Assembly: GCF_007988825.1 (NCBI RefSeq)
Contig: NZ_BJUW01000012.1
Span: forward strand, 1-64,000
Source: Microbacterium aerolatum
Lineage (GTDB): Bacteria > Actinomycetota > Actinomycetes > Actinomycetales > Microbacteriaceae
Direction: 5' to 3'
Length of the DNA: 64,000 bases
In this document: positions 62,362 through 64,000 of the stretch, piece by piece
Numbering within the stretch: the first letter of the stretch is position 1
How the letters are laid out: each line of letters begins with the position of its first letter
Position numbers and translations under genes: made by a program
Notes under the pieces: generated by a model
What the model was told of the DNA's origin: nothing
The model's input: the letters and a program-made list of their open reading frames with translations, nothing else
Databases searched by the model: none

Positions 62362-63825
62362 TCAGCGCCCCTGCGAGCCGCCGCCCTGCGCGCGCCGCGG
62401 ACGACGCGTGTCCACGCGCTGACCGACCTGGATTCCGGGACGCTGCTGACCGGAACGCTGGCCTCCGCCCGAGCGCTGCCCCTGCGCGGCGGGCTGACCC
62501 TGGCCGCTCTGGCCCTGACCCTGGCCGCCATGCCCCTGCGGGCGACGGCGGCGGCGGGCCGGGGAACCGGAAGCCGGAGCGCCGCCCTGCTGCGGCTGCT
62601 TGGGCTTCTTCGGCTGCTGACGCTGCTGCGGCTGCACCGGAGCGGGCTTCACGTGCGCGGCACGCTCGCCGACGAGCTCGTCGACGATCGTGGAGTTCGC
62701 GGTCTCGAGCTCGGCGGTGATCTGCGCCTTGCGGAGCAGGTCCTTCACGTCGCGACGCTGCTCGGGCAGGACGACCGTGACGACGGTGCCGGCAGCGCCT
62801 GCACGCGCGGTGCGGCCGGAGCGGTGCAGGTATGCCTTGTGCTCCATGGGCGGGTCGACGTGGACGACGAGGTCGACGTTGTCGACGTGCACGCCGCGGG
62901 CCGCGACGTCGGTCGCGACGAGCACGCGGACGCCGCCGTCTGCAGGATCGGCCGAGAACGCGCTGAGGTTGCGCTCACGGGCGTTCTGCGACAGGTTGCC
63001 GTGCAGGTCGACCGCGGGGATGCCGGCGGCGGTGAGCACCTTGGCGAGCTTCTTCGCCTGGTGCTTGGTGCGGGTGAACAGGATGCGGCGGCCGGTGCCA
63101 GAGGCGAGCTCGCGGACCAGCACGGTCTTGTGCTCGGTCGAAGTCGTCATGAGCACGCGGTGAGTCATCTCGCCGACCGGGACGCTGGCCTCGTCGACCT
63201 CGTGGCTGACGGGGTTCGACAGGAAGCGCTTGGCCAGCGAGTCGATGCCGCGGTCGAGGGTGGCGCTGAACAGCAGACGCTGTCCGCCGGTCGGGGTCGA
63301 GGCGAGGATGCGGGTGACGCCGGGCAGGAAGCCCAGGTCGGCCATGTGGTCCGCCTCGTCGAGCACGGCGACCTCGACGGCGTCGAGCGAGACGAGCTTC
63401 TGCTTCATGAGGTCTTCGAGGCGGCCGGGGCAGGCCACGACGATGTCGACGCCGCTGCGCAGCGCCTGCTCCTGCGGACGCTGGCTGACACCGCCGAACA
63501 CGGTGGTGACGCGCAGGCCTGCGGCCTCTGCCAGCGGGGTGACGGTGGCGGCGATCTGCGTGGCGAGCTCGCGGGTCGGCGCGAGTACGAGGCCGCGCGG
63601 GTGCGAGGCACGGGTCTTCTTCGTCGACGCGCTCAGACGCGCGACCAGGGGCAGCGCGAACGCGATCGTCTTGCCGCTGCCGGTGCGGCCGCGGCCGAGC
63701 AGGTCGCGTCCGGCGAGCGAGTCGGGGAGGGTGTCGCGCTGAATGGCGAATGCTTCGGTCTTGCCGTCAGAGGCGAGGACGTCAGCGAGGCGTGCGGGCA
63801 CGCCGAGTTCAAGGAAAGTAGGCAT
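62362..63825 (-). CDS. DEAD-box RNA helicase
   Basis: 487-residue ATP-dependent RNA helicase. Q-motif region FAIQRDTLP, motif I GRTGSGKT (46-53), Ia PTRELA (83-88), GG doublet, motif II DEAD (156-159), III SAT, V ATDVAARGVHVD, VI HRSGRTARAG. The C-terminal 100 residues are disordered, rich in Gln, Gly and Arg (GGQGQGQSGQGQ, RRRRRPQGHGG), an RNA-binding tail. ATG at 63825 with GGAG 7 nt upstream. Confidence 0.96.
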   Translation of the reverse strand: MPTFLELGVPARLADVLASDGKTEAFAIQRDTLPDSLAGRDLLGRGRTGSGKTIAFALPLVARLSASTKKTRASHPRGLVLAPTRELATQIAATVTPLAEAAGLRVTTVFGGVSQRPQEQALRSGVDIVVACPGRLEDLMKQKLVSLDAVEVAVLDEADHMADLGFLPGVTRILASTPTGGQRLLFSATLDRGIDSLAKRFLSNPVSHEVDEASVPVGEMTHRVLMTTSTEHKTVLVRELASGTGRRILFTRTKHQAKKLAKVLTAAGIPAVDLHGNLSQNARERNLSAFSADPADGGVRVLVATDVAARGVHVDNVDLVVHVDPPMEHKAYLHRSGRTARAGAAGTVVTVVLPEQRRDVKDLLRKAQITAELETANSTIVDELVGERAAHVKPAPVQPQQRQQPKKPKQPQQGGAPASGSPARRRRRPQGHGGQGQGQSGQGQPAAQGQRSGGGQRSGQQRPGIQVGQRVDTRRPRRAQGGGSQGR

Positions 63826-64000
63826 AGAGATACTCCGTCGGCGCGTGACGGATCACGCGCGAATAGTGAGATGGGCGACCGCGCACAGGAAGTGCGCAGA
63901 GGTTCGCCGTTCGAAACGCCAACTGGTGGAGGAGCAGGTTTGCTCGCTTCGGTCTGGGAGGACCCCGTGTCGACGACGCAGTCACCCGGAGCACCGGGCA
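63826..64000 (-). promoter_or_regulatory. Structured leader of the helicase gene
   Basis: 175 bp to the window edge with no gene. Two perfect hairpins near the start codon, GCGCGTGA-CGGA-TCACGCGC (63841-63860) and GCGCAC-AGGAA-GTGCGC (63881-63897). Long structured leaders are known upstream of cold-inducible helicases; function here is inference. Confidence 0.5.

Noticed and set aside
63809..63994. 61-codon minus-strand frame overlapping the helicase start
   Set aside because: No recognisable motif or ribosome site; treated as helicase leader.

Overview
The window is chromosomal DNA of a high-GC actinobacterium, most likely a Microbacterium or close relative (Microbacteriaceae). The reasons are strong GC bias at third codon positions, GTG starts, many 1 to 4 base gene overlaps, leaderless-type promoters (TANNNT about 6 nt before the start codon), and lineage-typical proteins (DUF6264, DUF6328, DUF4245, a fdxA-dapC pair, a NadA-NadB-NadC-NifS operon). 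There are no tRNA or rRNA genes, CRISPR arrays, prophages or complete insertion sequences.

Layout. 1-11 kb: edge of an AbiEi-like protein gene; DUF4245, carbonic anhydrase and fumC as one overlapping minus-strand unit with xseB and xseA upstream; ispH; an ECF sigma / anti-sigma / lipoprotein / DUF2231 group sharing a TGAACC-N16-CGT promoter; fba and glpX back to back. 11-17 kb: rmuC, an ankyrin protein, a DnaQ-like exonuclease, a methyltransferase, ychF, then a small accessory patch (VOC protein plus HigBA) beside a duplicated ychF 3' end. 17-30 kb: a stress and accessory stretch with catalase, a YCII protein, a truncated Lrp regulator fused head to head with an EamA transporter, a WYL regulator with its palindromic operator, ArfB, a macrolide-phosphotransferase-like kinase, a degenerate hydrolase, barstar, a DJ-1/PfpI protein, a cysteine-less HesB-like protein, a PlsC-GNAT fusion and a cysteine-rich 48-residue microprotein. 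30-41 kb: an ABC exporter, an SDR, a glycosyltransferase, and the NAD operon nadA-nadB-nadC-nifS with a candidate NrtR operator and the NrtR-type Nudix regulator upstream. 41-52 kb: the gcvTHP glycine cleavage operon behind a tandem glycine riboswitch, an oligopeptide ABC transporter, a PH-domain protein and a CPBP protease. 52-64 kb: typA, glutaminase, an MFS transporter, an XRE-cupin regulator divergent from azlCD, fdxA, dapC, citrate synthase and a DEAD-box RNA helicase.

How the genes work together. Central carbon metabolism recurs (fumC, fba, glpX, gltA, gcvTHP). The NAD block holds synthesis enzymes, a cysteine desulfurase suited to loading the NadA cluster, and a probable repressor. Much of the rest is stress and resistance functions.

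The least explained features are repeats. One dispersed family (called R1 here; core GTCGTTGAGCG ... GAGCGAGTCGAA) occurs at 34.4, 36.9, 39.7 and 62.3 kb with a fragment at 58.5 kb. One copy lies in frame inside nadB, adding about 75 residues. A second family (called PAL here; 3493-3563 and 51390-51456) has long perfect stems whose loops are also conserved between the two copies.
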